Translations under genes and position numbers: made by a program | From: Trichobilharzia regenti | Lineage: Eukaryota > Platyhelminthes > Trematoda > Strigeidida > Schistosomatidae | Direction of reading: 5' to 3' | Assembly (NCBI GenBank): GCA_944472135.2 | Contig: OX235262.1 | Coordinates: 53,168,440-53,232,439, forward strand | DNA length: 64,000 nt | Shown: one piece after another, positions 1-12,660 of the stretch | How the letters are laid out: every line of letters starts with the position of its first letter | How positions within the stretch are numbered: position 1 is the first letter of the stretch | The notes under the pieces: model-generated | The model's database searches: none | What the model was told of the DNA's origin: nothing | The model's input: only the letters and a program-made list of their open reading frames with translations

Positions 1-1370
1 CTCAACTGTGAGAACTGGCAATCTCAAGATTGTGTTATCACTTCAGATGACGCCTCTCTCCACAAGCTCTTATTTGGCTGCATCAGATCGAGTGGAAAAT
101 GACCGCATTGATCATGTTTCACAGCCACAGATAATCATGCAATCCACCGCTGAATAACGCACTTTAAAAAGGTGATCAATAATTTCGTTGACACTACAAG
201 TGGTGTAAATCAGTTATAATCATTTTTACTGGTGACAGTATTTTGTGGCTTTCAAGGTTGATGGCTTTCTTTAGAGGAAGCGAAGCCATCGATAACGCAC
301 TCACGTAAATGATGTGTGAAAATAGATCCTACTTTCATTCTCTCTACAAAATTACTTCGCTTGATAAATTCGCATCTATGGTTCAGTGGTGGAAGGTTCA
401 CCGGCCACATATGTTGTCTGGTTTTGATTTGTGACCGACATACTTCGAAAGTTCACGTCGTATACTAACCCACAGAACGTTCACAGGCCTGAGATCGGCA
501 AACTTATCCGCTAAAAACAATGCTTGTCTGCTGTTGTAACTTTTAATCTCCGGCTTAAATTCACATACTTCATCCTGAACACAAGGAATGAAGAACACAT
601 TTCGGCAAGACTAGACGACACATAAACACAGCAGAATATTTTCAGTTGCAGTGAACAGACAAAACATTTCTCAACAACTTCAGTTTACAGATACTGTCAC
701 CAGCCGAAGAGTCGAACCTGTGTTTTGTGTGTGTTTGATAAACGTGACTATTAGCAACTAGGTGATCACTGACCATTTCACCATTTATTGATCGATATTA
801 AATTTCATTTTTATGGAGTGTTTCGAAACATGCATTCACTGATTGATTTTGTGCGAATGATTTCGACAACTTTCGTCATTTTGGTTTAAAAACCTTCCTT
901 ATGTCTACATGAATATCAACAATTGTGTGTGAAATAAGTAGTCCACCATCCACCAAATTTCAAAACATTCTTCGCTTTACAATACAAAATATCTCTCTTT
1001 TCAACACAGTTGGCTGTGCTAACTACCTGTGTAGCTTATACCTCCTCTGTCTTCCATCACTCAACTCGGAAACAAAAGTTAGACGATAATCACTCTGAAA
1101 TCACTTTAGAAATATGCTGGACGTGGTATGCGGAACAAGATTCGAATTTTAAACACCAATGTTAAGTCAGTCAGCAGTGCTTCTGTATAGTTCAAAGACT
1201 AATCTCATGTGGCACGAAAAACATTTACAAACGGTTACCGAACACTTTTACCAACGGAATCTTTCGCTGACCGCATAGTGAAGACCAACTAGTGGATTAG
1301 TAAGCGTACACAACAAGGAGCTCTGCAAACGAACCAACTGAGAACCTGTTGCCAAAGTGTTTGACAAAGA
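1..1370. other. No gene or repeat recognised
   Basis: AT-rich DNA with stops in every frame. The short open frames (up to 66 codons) show no known motif or low-complexity bias. I see no SINE head, no RT or endonuclease motif, and no microsatellite. Confidence 0.5.
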
Positions 1371-1374
1371 AAAC

Positions 1375-1632
1375 TACGATGTATTGTAGCCACGTTGAGA
1401 AGACCATTGAGTAACATTGCTCACTAGGAAGAGCATCTAGTGAAACCCGACCAGGAAAAGAAGAGATGGGTGTGTGTCTAAGACAGTCATAGAAGCGGTT
1501 TTGTGACTTGAAGATGAAAGTATATGGACAATCGTGGAGCCAGCTATAGGTGACTGAAGAGAGGAATGTGAAATAGATATGTGCTGTTGAAGCCATATTC
1601 TCCACCTGGAACCTGAAGTATAATAATGATGA
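1375..1632 (+). mobile_element. Tentative RTE-type LINE 3' end
   Basis: A broken frame reads like the extreme C-terminus of RTE-type LINE polyproteins: a GQSWSQL-like stretch, then a FSTWNL-like end where the family usually has CSTRN, followed at once by a short AAT/GAT-rich tail. The clearer RTE copies at 17.3, 57.1 and 59.9 kb also end in a CST/LLGT-like stretch plus an (AAT)n tail. The 102-codon minus-strand open frame over this region is probably a shadow. Only weak residue-level similarity supports the call. Confidence 0.33.
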
Positions 1633-1891
1633 TGCTTGTTGTATTTCTGGGTGTCAGTTTATGGGGATTTGATTGGTGACACGTTTGAGCATAAGTTGAG
1701 ATCCAATAGAGAAGCAGTGAATGTTCACACCTGTAATCAATCACATCCCTGGAAACCAATACTTGAACATCAGTCTGATGCTCAATAAAAATTGCTTCTA
1801 TATTGAGAATTACCTGGAAGTCGTAATCAGAGGCCCCACCATGCACAAAGAGACAACAGTTACCAGCCTGTGACATTTACTGGCAGTTGCG

Positions 1892-1892
1892 T

Positions 1893-1919
<27 letters not shown>
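1892..1919. repeat. (TA)n microsatellite
   Basis: About 14 uninterrupted TA dinucleotides lie just upstream of a degenerate SINE-A copy. It is a simple tandem repeat, likely polymorphic in length. Confidence 0.95.
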
Positions 1920-1923
<4 letters not shown>

Positions 1924-1924
1924 A

Positions 1925-2130
1925 TTTGATAGAAGTTAGAATTAATGGGGAATTGGGTGGACTCCCAATGGCTGAACAGTCAAAGTACTCATGTTTTAAA
2001 CAGAAGAGCCTGAATTCGAATCACAGTTGGGCGTTTTAATAGGAAGAAACGACTGCCCATTACTCCTTGCCTGGTTTTCAATGGTTCTTTAACAGAAGTC
2101 TGCTCGTGATCAAACCTTTAATTGCTTTGT
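1925..2130 (+). mobile_element. SINE-A, degenerate copy
   Basis: Matches the order of better SINE-A copies: GAAGTTAGAATT, a tRNA-like head containing the A-box-like AATGGCTGAACAG and the B-box-like ATTCGAATC, then the 3' segment TGGTTTTCAATGGTTCTTTAAC and CTCGTGATCAA. The hammerhead segment between head and 3' part is eroded (only AGGAAGAAACGA-like remains). Divergence is high, so the insertion is old. Confidence 0.65.
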
Positions 2131-5100
2131 TTCAAATGAATTATGCTGAAAGTAATTTTCATAAACCAGAGTATACTTATCATGTAAGAGTTAGAGACAC
2201 CACCCTGTTGTGTCTAGCTTGAAGTTAAGGAGAGCAGGAGTAGTACCTGTAATTAGTTAGCCGTAAGTTGACCCCTGAGTCAATGATCTACATCTACAGC
2301 AATCTTACTACTTACAGTGATAAATTGAGATTTATAACAACTTTCTATTTGGCTAAATTCACAAACTCGATTAACTCAATTCTGACCAACACGCCGAGAA
2401 TATTAATGATTAAGGATAAGAAGAGAACAAATCTACTATTTAAAAAAAATCAGAAGTTCACTTAAGAACAAAGTTAGCTGTCATCATATACTGGTACCTC
2501 TTGTATTGACAACTTCAAACACTAAAGTTGTAATTTATAAATCATTTCGAATTTTAAGCGAATTAGACCGTTTGTGGTTCATTGGACCCTAGAACATTTC
2601 TTGTTTTAATCGACATTTTGTTAGTTGTAGACTGATTCTAGATTCAACCATTTTGCTCTTGGTGTTTGGATGCAGGATAACCTCATGTTTGATGTTTGCA
2701 CCATGTTTATCTCGTACATTTCGTTCAATGGGACAATAATCTTGCAGTCGTTCAACACCATGTTATCAGTATAATTCTATTTAGATACATTTGATTTTGT
2801 TTTGGATTTGGTCGAGTTTATTCGGTACAATTCGCTTTTATTTCGGTTTGGTCGAAGACTGCGAGTCTTTCTTATCAAATGTTGTTCGTGAGGCGCCTGT
2901 AACATATACTACGCCATCGTGATATACGACTTTAGAGTTATATTTTAGAAGTAAACACAAACAATTCTTCAATCACAGGTTCTATGCCTAACGAAATTTA
3001 TTGCAGATGCATACTCTCTTCTGCTGTCCAGAGGTTGATGCAGTTAAAATGAGAACACATTTGAAACTGAAATTGCTGGGAAAATTGGTCAGCCAATAAG
3101 TGCCACGACCAAAACCGACTTCTTGTGGTCTGAGCTCAGAAAACCAATCTTTGCGTATTTCCACATACCTGACCAAAACTGTACTGAGACACACGCAGTG
3201 ACGAAACGCCCAAATCACAGCCAAAAGACGATTACATTTCAATAAATTGCGGTTCTATAAAACAACTGTAATAGTATGAAAAACTCAAAACCACTTCAAC
3301 AATGGCATTAGGCAGCTATGCAGTTTCTCCTCAGTACAACTCGAATAGTTAGAATCACTTGGAATACTCCCAACAAGATGAGGACAAAAGCTTGTTCACA
3401 AGAATCACACGCCAACAATTCCAGTAGACACTGCAAGGTCAGAATCGCATTGTGTCGCTCAAACAAAATGTCATTTCAAAACAACACATTACCGATGTAT
3501 CACACAACCACAAACAGTAGCATGTAAATAGAGATTCAACAGAAACAAAGACAAATAATTAGGATCGAACCAGCATATGATGTGCGAGTTTCAGAATACT
3601 GATATACAATCTAGGAGAAAATCGCACAAAGAGTACAGAGTTATTTGAACATCCAAGGAGTATAAATATTGTGATTAGATCGTTTGGCGGCGATTCTCCA
3701 AATAATTTTTCTCATACAATAAGTACCAAGATTAGCCAAGTGTAATAACCTAGAAGGCGATACCAATAATTTTCGTGATATGAAGACATAGAAAGAGAAA
3801 TTGAAACCTATGTTTTATTGCATGAGAGAAAAGAATACAAGCTAATTTAAACCCACATCACGTTGATATTCATATCAAACGTTATCTGAAATACACGTTA
3901 CCTGAATTTCATGAAAACAGGAATTCACGAAATTCAAATATGAATTTAGACCCACAGAATATGTGGACTTGGTATTCGGCACGGCCATGCGTACATACTT
4001 CAGAAGAGCCTCAGATTAGCATAGAATAGATTCTCACCAATTCCTATTCTTAGTGTTGATCCAGCTATAATATTAGTCCACGACATAAATCAAAACCGTT
4101 GACTCTCAGACTTCCAATATCTTAGCACATAGAATGTAAGATTTATCTGATGCGTTTGTTGATAAAAAAAGGCCAAAACGTCTGTAGACCAGCAACTTAT
4201 AACAATAAAAATTATTATGCGTTTAGAACGCTGAAGTCTACAATCCGATTGACGATTGAATTTTTACTATCACTGGTTGTCACTGGTCATAGTCTACATT
4301 ATCGCATTCAGTAAGCACAATAGAATGAGTTCTCAAGATTAGCCCGACTCTCACTATCCGTTGATACATCGGTATTCATGGTGCTTAGCCAATGTCAAGG
4401 TCAGTAGCGTACGTTTCCCTAATAATACTCGTTATTCCCATTTTACATTAGTTAAACTCAATGAGACAGGCCGACAATCGGTTTGAAAGAGACTCAGGCA
4501 TGAAGTGTCTCGAAATTCAACTTATTCAACTGATAAAGTTTCGAAAAGGACTGTAACAGTATCTTTCAACAGCTACATCTGAGAAGTGAAATGTCATTCG
4601 TAATAAACTGACGAATTATCCGTTTATTATTCGATTGTGCTACATGTATTTTGATAATCTCATATCACATTACAGCTGCAACTTTCAATCTATCAAATAC
4701 ATAACACGAAACAGTTCATTCAGACTCGTGATTTTACGCTGAAATATCTGAGCGTAATTGCCAGGTATTATTTTGGCAAATTCAATCCTTGAACATATGC
4801 CTTGACATTATCACCATTACTGACTCGAAACTGTTTGTCTATTGGTATCTGAAAGTGTCCCTCCTCCTGCGTGTAACTCGTCAACTGGATGTCCCTTGAT
4901 CTCAGTGAGTAAAGATATCCCCCGTGAAACTTGAATCCAGTGTTCACAGCTTGAAATACCAATTAGATAACGATTTTATGTCGCTGAAACATTTTACGAG
5001 AATAAAGACCGCTTATATTCACGTGAATACGTTCCCGGTATATAACGATATATATATAACCAACCGTCCTGAACAACCAGATATTGTTATACACTGTGAG

Positions 5101-6034
5101 AATATTGTTTGTTTCGATGACAGGCTTCGCCACTATCGTGCATTAGCTATCTGATCATTCATGACACTTCATGATTGAGTCTGTGTTGAAATTCAACAAA
5201 ATCCTAGAGACACACAACCGGTAAAATACTATATTTTGTGAAAATTCTCTCTGCGAATGACTCAAAGATTTTGTCTCTGCTCGACCGTTCAAGCGGAAAT
5301 AATATCAGGACATTTATGGATATGTCTTCTTTCTCTTTGAAATTACACCTGACTGTAGCAGTTTAGTTTTTCGGTGAAGGATGATGCTACATAACATTTT
5401 ATCTGCACTCTACCAAATACAGAATCAACAATGAATATTTATGAAAGTAGCGAAATAGTTATTTCACGCTAAATGCGCGTGGACCATGTGGGCATTGTAA
5501 CATTATTGACAGTTTTGGAGTCTTCTTATCGCTAACATGAAACAGGGAATTAACAGGGCAGGCTAAACAGTAATACTTATGGAAAAGTAGACATTGTGAT
5601 GGTATTCCATTCTGTATTATTCCGTGAAACAATGAATTAGTTTTATTTAGGAGCGTCATTGTATATGCCATAAATTTCAGCCCTGTTTTTTTAGTAATCA
5701 TATTTCGGTGACCAACAGTGTAGTGTAAGGATATATAAACATCTTTTTTGGCAGTTGTTTGGATCGTTAGAGCCCTTTGTTTAATACTTCCGCAAAGCCT
5801 GATGAATTTCAGGCGATAGTTGTTATTTCGTAATATTTCAGTGGGGCATTATGTTTTTCTTTACTTTTGTCGTTTGTGTACATATGCTGAGTGCGTCTGA
5901 ACAAACAATCAAACAACGCCATTTTATACTATAAAGGACAGAAACCATGATAATTTAGATATTGTCATTGGATCATGAGTACATCTTAAAATAGCAAACA
6001 ATCATTATTCTCTTGCAGGTATGTTAGGGATGTA
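2131..6034. other. No gene recognised; unassigned DNA
   Basis: About 3.9 kb of AT-rich sequence. Short open frames (2,268-2,465 +, 2,988-3,242 -, 3,318-3,527 +, 4,768-4,962 -, 5,459-5,701 -) carry no motif I recognise, and their lengths are what chance gives at this base composition. No SINE head was found. An intron or intergenic spacer would look the same. Confidence 0.45.
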
Positions 6035-6420
6035 CTGTTTTGCTCTTCATTTGTCTAATTAACGATTTCTATGACATATTTCGGTTTATCACAAATGACC
6101 ATTATGTCATCCACGTATTTCTTATAAAATACTTACATTCCTAGCTAGGTTCTCAACACACAACATGAATATATCAGCTAACAATAGATCTAAAGGACTT
6201 CTCACGGCAATACCGTTGAATGTAAATGCAAATTTTTTGGCAGGAGATCTGTACATAGTTTTATCTGTCTTGTCCATATAACTGTATATGACAAGTGCGT
6301 CTGTGATCAGAGTGTCCGAAATGTATTCGACAAATACATTACACCTTTCAGATGAACTGAGCCTTCTTATTGTTTTGTCGAAATACTATTTCGATTTGTC
6401 ATCTATCTTATGAGCAAATT
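6035..6420 (-). mobile_element. Penelope-like element RT fragment (palm)
   Basis: Read on the minus strand, a frameshifted reverse transcriptase of Penelope type is visible. A stretch resembling the FNGIAMGSPLGPLLADIFM region (here FNGIAVRSPLDLLLADIF, about 6,180-6,245) is followed, after a frame change, by YKKYVDDIMVICD with the catalytic YVDD at 6,106-6,117. No endonuclease domain or terminal repeat is recognisable nearby. The element is broken by several stops and frameshifts and is not functional. Confidence 0.65.
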
Positions 6421-8125
6421 AAAATTTCTTTATTATATTGTGGCATGCTCTGTAAATGCAAATGTTAAATTCACGAAAGGTCATAGTCGCCTAGTTCTTT
6501 TTCTTTTTCATGTGGACTGTATGAATTAAATGGCCGTAAAATTAATCTGTGATGAACTTACAGATATGTTTAAATTGTTAACAAACAGAACACCAGCTTC
6601 TAAGCATTAAGTGTAGAGCTGAAAGCAAATGAAATAATAGCATATTATGAATATACGAAGAATGGTTAAAAAAAGCAGACAAAGTGAGCTGATCATTTAA
6701 AGTGGATTTGATTAATCTACGAGTGATGTTTGTGTTTTACTCAGGTTGATGGAGGACTGTTCGAGGAAAATTGGCATGTCAGTCTTTTTACTGTACATTG
6801 AGTTATGCTTTCCTTATCCTGGTAAAAATTGTGTACGCAGAAAATGACTCTTAAAATTAGTTTAAATTACAAGTGTGTGTTGAAATATAGGTGCAAGTGG
6901 TGGGTTCAGTTATTTCATATTCGTCACTATTGTACACATGTCTGTAGATCAGAGGATGTATGTAATGCTTGACAGTTTGCTCCATCCTCCGTAATATATG
7001 TGAGGAAGAAATGAAAAGGCTACATTTCACCAATCATACGTGTCTGCGTTCTGTTATCACCGCTAAGTGATATAATATGGTGAGTAACATTCAATTAGTT
7101 AGCCGTACAGTATTAGGCAAGGAGATTGGGTCAGTCAATGACTCTGTAAAGTTATATCGACTTAGATGTCTAAGGCAACTGTTGTACATACTAAACCACA
7201 GCCTTCCCCGACTGGTTATGTCAAGTTACATAGGATCACATTTGTAAAGAGTTAAAGGTGGTTGAACAAAAACCTTGGCACTAGTCCATGAAATCTTCGA
7301 CAGTTAGATTGAGCCACTTGGAGAGTTGTAGGCTACCTGGTTGATGTCCTCTGGATTCTGAAAATCAATGAGTATAGACTACTGGTTATATGACTCAAAT
7401 CATTCTGAGAAAGAGTAGATGAATTCACTCTTTCCCGCTGACAGCCAAAAGTCAAATAGTCCCAACAGCATACATAACCTTGGATGCATTCAGACAAAAT
7501 CGCAATCGTAAAATAACACATAATAAAAAGTGATAATGTGTGATAAATATGAAATTTCAGGAGAATATACTGTTGTCTAAACAGAGAAAAAGCATAATAC
7601 GATTTAAACAAGTAGTTTTTTTCGCGCCTAAATTTGACACTAGCAATTTCTCTGGTTATCTAATTTAAGTGATATATAAGCCATCATTATTATTATAACT
7701 TTTCTCAACTAACGTTTCGTCTGTAAGGAAACATTTCTCATTTGTATTTTACTGAAGATATGTTAAAAGATGAATTCAATTGTTTACCTGGTAATATTTC
7801 TTCTGGATTGGATAAAATCTGTATTATTTTGTGTCGATCACATAAATTCTACAGTATTTAAGGTATTATAAAACTGATGGTTGTTTAATAACCTGCACTT
7901 TATGAGCATTTTGATTCTGCTTGGTATCAAGTTTTTGCAACATTCTCAATACCCTGTTGACTTATCGGTATGACATATTTATTGGCATTTCTCTATTAAA
8001 TAATTACTCTATTTGAAGTAACTTTATAGTTTATAATTTCTTTCTGAAGACAAAGTTTATTTGTATTTAGATTTCGATTAAACTGTAACAGAAAGGAGTT
8101 TGAAACAGGAAATGATATTAGATAG
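6421..8125. other. No gene recognised; unassigned DNA
   Basis: AT-rich DNA. The 92-codon minus frame at 7,333-7,611 shows no known motif. I see no RT, endonuclease or tRNA-like signature. Confidence 0.45.
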
Positions 8126-8235
8126 GATGGTGGCCACATTGTAAAACTAACTGATAGAATTCAGTCTGCACCAAAGATAGGACTAAACACGTCACATTGG
8201 TTACTAGTGTCCAATCAAATAACAGGAAATAATAC
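8126..8235 (+). mobile_element. SINE-C tail fragment
   Basis: Matches the 3' part of the tRNA-headed family C found at 49.2-49.33 kb and 26.94-27.05 kb: GGTGGCCACATT, GATAGAATTCAGTCTGCACC, then TTACTAGTGTCCAATCAAA. The tRNA-like head is absent, so this is a 5'-truncated copy or a leader piece of a lost unit. Confidence 0.7.
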
Positions 8236-8355
8236 TGTTAATAAATGCTCTCTGAATCAGCAAAACACGTGTCTGATGTCACTATTTTAGAACAGACACT
8301 GAGATTTTCGTACTTCATAGGGTTTTCTTTAAAGTATATCATGTTTTCAATATCT

Positions 8356-8728
8356 GGTTTGTGAGGATTAGATTTGTTGTTCATCAGTCAATCATGAATT
8401 GATATCAGTTGGAGAACAACAGAAAACCAGGGATTACTGGACAGCTGTTTCATCCTAGTTTGAGAATCAATGGCAGTACCCACCCACTGTGGTTTGAATC
8501 CAGGACCTTCCTGTTACAAAGCTAGCTCGTATACCATTCAGCCAATGGGACCTGATTTATTGGCTCATGAATTCTAACTTCTGTCAATTCATGATTTAAA
8601 GCGACCCCCTACCAATCTCATCGGCGAGACATCCTTCTTCACACTCGACTGGATGGACCTCACTAATCACGACTTTTTACTAAAACTGCAGGAAACTCCG
8701 CCCTGCAGCAAGTCACTAGCAAGCATCA
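8356..8728 (-). mobile_element. SINE-A copy, left arm of a head-to-head pair
   Basis: Full-length-looking family A element on the minus strand: 3' segment with GAAAACCAGGGA, hammerhead remnant (8,435-8,478), tRNA-like head (B box region TTTGAATCCAGGACC on the plus strand), then the 5' body with ATGGACCTCACTAATCACGA and GCAAGTCACTAGCAAGCATC. It abuts the plus-strand copy at 8,729 with almost no spacer. It is closest in 5'-body sequence to the 16.3-17.05 kb pair. Confidence 0.88.
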
Positions 8729-8925
8729 GAGGTGGCCTATTGGGAATCGGGTCCCAGTGATTGAATGGTATGTGAGCTTGCTTGTAACCGGAAGGTCCTG
8801 GGTTTGAAATCCAGTGGATGCGTACTGCCATTGATTCCCAAACTAGGATGAAACAGCTGTCTAGTACTCCCTGGTTTTCAATGGTTCACTAACTGATATC
8901 AATCCATGATCAACTCGCAAAAATG
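8729..8925 (+). mobile_element. SINE-A copy, right arm of a head-to-head pair
   Basis: Starts within the element (TATTGGGAATCGGGTCCCAGTG), so it lacks the 5' body carried by its partner. It has the tRNA-like head with A-box-like CAGTGATTGAATGG and B-box-like GGTTTGAAATC, the hammerhead-like segment, and the 3' segment CTGGTTTTCAATGGTTCACTAACTG ending near CTCGCAAAAATG. The two heads point at each other. Confidence 0.87.
8822..8867 (+). ncRNA. Hammerhead ribozyme remnant (type I) in SINE-A
   Basis: Stem I is formed by GTACTG and TAGTAC (five Watson-Crick pairs plus a G-T). The core reads CCATTGA where an active ribozyme has CTGATGA. Then come a TTCCC...GGAT stem-loop II, the invariant GAAA, a very short helix III (CAGCTG) and the cleavage triplet GTC. 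The layout is that of minimal type I hammerheads in animal retroelements. The mutated core predicts no activity. Confidence 0.6.
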
Positions 8926-9765
8926 AACATCATGTTAGCGAAAATAGAAGGAAAAATAATTCATTATCATTGCCCTACCAGAGTTAACAGCTTTTTGATT
9001 ATTTTAGTTTCATGCTTTATTCACTAATCCCGTTGAAAACTACATAGCACCTTCACAGATTATTCCATGTCACTGAAAACAAGCTAGCAGTGTATTCGGC
9101 TACCCACGTTTTGACCTATTTCAAGACTATCAGATGGAGAACATGCTTTCTGTGTGATTAGTGGCCTTCCTAGTAAGGTTAAAAAGCAGCGCTAATCAAC
9201 TTAAACGCCGAAGCAGATTGCACTAGGCTACTGGACCACATGAGCCACGCTTCGTAAAAACATTTCAACAGACACGGAGCATTTCCACACAACAGCATCA
9301 ACTGATTTGGTAATCATATACTAATTTCAACAAGTAACTTGTCATATTTTCGAGTTTGCTCCAGAGATGTGAATGGTTAAATTAATTTCATTACGAAACA
9401 CGCAGTAATTATATGTCCGCAATGAATACCACATATTACTTACTGTTATTACGAGACTACTAATTTATTATACAGTAGACAAAAATAGTAAAGCAAATTT
9501 TACCGGATTGGTTACGCTATTGTTCGGAAAGTCTTACTAGAATATGCAGATTGTATAAAAAATGTGATGTATTCAAGCAGTATATTTCGAGCAGTTTGAT
9601 AACACATTTATCGGTCAAATAAATTTATAAGAACGATAAAAGCCTAATTGTTTTAAGGACACCAACACATTTTTAAATCACTTCGAAGAGTTTTAATTAA
9701 TTCCAACTATAAAAATTCGTTACACTAGCGCAACGGTCGCCCAGTGTTATTTGATGCTATCTAGT
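8926..9765. other. No gene recognised
   Basis: AT-rich sequence without a recognised coding segment, SINE head or tandem repeat. Confidence 0.45.
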
Positions 9766-10045
9766 GAATCTCTATAGGACGAAGTTGCCTGAGGCTCAAG
9801 ATACAAGTCATGACCAGTGGGTCTACTATGCCCAGTATGAGGTCAAATAACTGCCGGTGATAATGACTGGTCTTCGTCCCGAAATCACACATAAGTGGAA
9901 GTCAGAATTCATAAACGACTGGGCCTACGAGCTTGCCTTTTGACTAGAAGGCAGTGAGTCTGATCTCAGTAGGCGTGTACTCCCGAACAGTCACAAACTG
10001 GGACGATGCAACTGTCCAGCCCCCAACTTTCGTTAGCTCATTATA
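9766..10045 (+). mobile_element. SINE-A, degenerate copy
   Basis: Recognisable pieces in order: TCATGACCAGTGGGTC (5' body), GAAGTCAGAATTCATAAACG, a decayed tRNA-like head (CCTACGAGCTTGCC...GAAGG...GATCTCAGTAGGCG), then GGGACGATGCAACTGTCCAGC corresponding to the hammerhead 3' half, and a weak 3' segment. It is old, with indels in the head. Confidence 0.58.
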
Positions 10046-11122
10046 AGACTTAGTTCTTAAAAGGCTATTGCTGAGTTCAAGGCATTTAACAAAATGAACC
10101 ACATCCTCAGCATCAGGACACAAACTGATGAAATCATCAGTTTTGTATCATGCAAATTTCGCTGAATATACTAGAATGTGTAAGATAGCGTTAAAAACAT
10201 TCAGTTACTCTTTGAGGTAGTATTTCATGACCGCTGAAGTAAAGAATTATTTTCTGAATAAAGTATACATTAGAAATACAATTTTTTACAACAGGGATAG
10301 CAAATTTCATAAAAGCCGTGCTTTCGAAGCCTACCTGCTTGTTCACCTTAAAACTATTACTATAAAAGAGACGCATGCTATATGCAGACTGCTTCATACA
10401 TTAATATCACCCATAATAGGCGGAATACAAATCAGCTATAGTAAGAAGTCATACAATTACAATTGAAACACTCAGAAATTCTATCGAGACGTACATTGAA
10501 AATTTACTAAATACAATAAGAGTCCAAGAAAGGTCAATTTGAAATCTTCACAAAATTAGAACTTAATAAATTAGGCCGTATGCTGTTTTGTATATCATTT
10601 ATATCTGTTTTTGTTCGTAGCGAATAATAGAGACAGTTGCAGCGAAGGAAAGTTTCTTTTCGACGAAGTCATCGGCTAAGCTGTACATTAGCGTAATTAC
10701 AGTAAATATGTGGGAAATTTCCAGAATGATTTCCCGTCAAGAGTCAAATTAACAAAGTTACAATTAGAAATTAAAATGCCATAATAAACAGGAAGACGGA
10801 TAAAGCTCAAACAAAGTAGCATCGTAATTACTGTGAAGATTAGCAAGATTACTGTGGATTAGCAATGTAGATATAACAAAATTAAAATCTAGTGGGATCG
10901 CAACTAATTTGACGAATGTGCAGACCAATTGATAATTTCGTTGAAAAGAAAATTTCCTTCGCTGCAGCTGTCATTTCTGTTACTCCATGATCTGATTTGG
11001 TATCATACGCTATCCAGATGTATTCTGTAGAGTGCAACAAGTCTTTTGTTACTCCTTTACGTTCCCAGTGGAACAAAGGTCTTCAAGCTGGAGGCTGATT
11101 ACTAGCGTAGCACAGTAAATGA
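10046..11122. other. No gene recognised
   Basis: Short overlapping frames at 10,191-10,397 (-) and 10,227-10,466 (+) lie on opposite strands and show no motif. No mobile-element signature was seen. Confidence 0.45.
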
Positions 11123-11196
11123 GTGTGTCGGCGGGAATCGAACCCTGAACCACATGCGTGGTCGGTGAGCATTATGCCACTGTTCTACCGACGCAC
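11123..11196 (-). mobile_element. tRNA-like head of SINE-B type, body missing
   Basis: The ends GTGCGTCGG and CCGACACAC pair like an acceptor stem. Internally there is an A-box region TAGAACAGTGG (one mismatch to consensus) and a perfect B box GGTTCGATTCC. The head closely follows the SINE-B heads at 14.1 and 37.1 kb, but the SINE-B 3' body (GATATCTATGGTCGGCC, AATTCCACACTTGTACC) does not follow. It is either a truncated SINE-B or a tRNA pseudogene. A functional tRNA is unlikely because no good anticodon arm is visible. Confidence 0.65.
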
Positions 11197-12115
11197 TTCA
11201 AACAAATCCTCTTACAAAGGAAAGCTGAATTTTTGTTTATTATTGTCACACTGCAAAACTGCAGCTCCGGATAATGAGTGGAGTACAGGAAACTTACAGT
11301 GTGATGGAATTTAAATTCTTACTTAGTTATGTTTTTCAAAGTGTGTTTTATCAAAAGCATGCGGCAAGCATAGAACCAATGACGAAACTGAGCACTAACG
11401 AAAGGTTTTGAATACTTCAGAAGGTAGGAGAAACAACATGTCGACGAGTTGAAATCCAAAACGAAATATTTAAATTTAAATGTGTTTAAAGCGGATACCG
11501 AAGACTAATAACTGTATTACCTAAACGGTTCAAAAACATGTTTGGATAATTGAAAAGAAGAAGAATATATACAGTGAAGCCAATATTCACCACGAATTAT
11601 GAATACACGACACACAGTTTATCACGTTGTGCAATGATACAGGCCCGTATTTCATAGTATTCTGGTATATACAGTTTATTCAAGTAATATTAATACCGCT
11701 AACCTTTTTGACTAATAACTGAAGTGTTCGAATATTTTGTATTTTGACACTGATTCATTTAACAATGTATGCAAGGGACAAGAATTTACGATGATTAATG
11801 TCGTCATTTTATCCTTCTCAACATGTTCTTCTTCTTTTATTCAATATTACACTTGAATTTCGCACACAACCGTATGATTAGTATAAGTTTATTTGATCAC
11901 TTCCATGTGCGAGAAACGTGTGTTAGAACAATCTTATTTTTCTGTTAGATAATTAATCCTAAGATGTTATTATTTCTGAAGACGCTCAGAAATGATAAAT
12001 CGCAAGGCACAGAAATCTATTTTGATCCCAACATACAGTGAGTGGCAGGAAATTTCATTCTTCCATTGTTAAAAATCAATATTTTGTACTAAATGTTTGC
12101 CCGTATTCTTTCGTC
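11197..12115. other. No gene recognised
   Basis: AT-rich. No motif, SINE head or simple repeat was identified. Confidence 0.45.
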
Positions 12116-12117
12116 TT

Positions 12118-12305
12118 CTTCTAACCTGTAGATGACCAAATCACTCGCGCCCTCAAGTTGCTCGCCGATGGCGACCAGTGCCAATAAACAAGCGTTCCAT
12201 GTTCATAATCACTGATAGCACGCATCAACGCTCCTGATCCGTATCCAGGACCTTTATGTGATGCGGAGATCGAATTAACCATTTGGCTACTGAGACACAA
12301 TCCCA
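12118..12305 (-). mobile_element. Degenerate tRNA-like sequence (possible SINE)
   Basis: On the minus strand a perfect A-box match TAGCCAAATGG is followed about 45 bases later by GGATACGGATC, a weak B-box resemblance. The surrounding sequence does not match the bodies of families A, B or C. It may be an old, separate tRNA-derived repeat. The 61-codon minus frame here shows no protein motif. Confidence 0.33.
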
Positions 12306-12392
12306 TGACCCATCAGTTCCAAATTTTGCAGGTTTGCCATGTATCAGAGAACTAAATGACTTTTTCTAAGGATTTCATGTTATTCAAGTGTT

Positions 12393-12660
12393 GGTTGGTG
12401 GGAATTCGCTTTTTACAGGATTTCATCATGAAGTTATATTGGTTTCAGAAACAGTGGAAAACCTGGGGATACTGAAGAGCTATTTTGTCCTAATTTGAAA
12501 CTCTTCTCAGTAGTCACCCACCCACGCACGGGCTTCGAACCCAACACCTTCCAGTTACAAGGCGGTGAGCTCGTGGTCCATTAAACCACTGAGATCCGAT
12601 CAAATATTCACCCCATCAACTCCAACTTCCACCAATTGACGATATAGTGCAACCACTAAT
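12393..12660 (-). mobile_element. SINE-A copy
   Basis: Minus-strand family A element: 3' segment (AGTGGAAAACCTGGGGATACTG), decayed hammerhead (stem I ACTG/CAGT still possible, core lost, GAAA changed to AAAA), tRNA-like head with a good B box (GGCTTCGAACCC on the plus strand), and 5' body with ACTCCAACTTCCACCAATTG. Moderately diverged. Confidence 0.8.

Noticed and set aside
5795..5825. CCTGATGAATTTCAGG as a hammerhead core
   Set aside because: It is a short hairpin without a following GAAA, stem I or cleavage triplet; other chance CTGATGA occurrences (for example 25,553 and 48,452) fail the same test.
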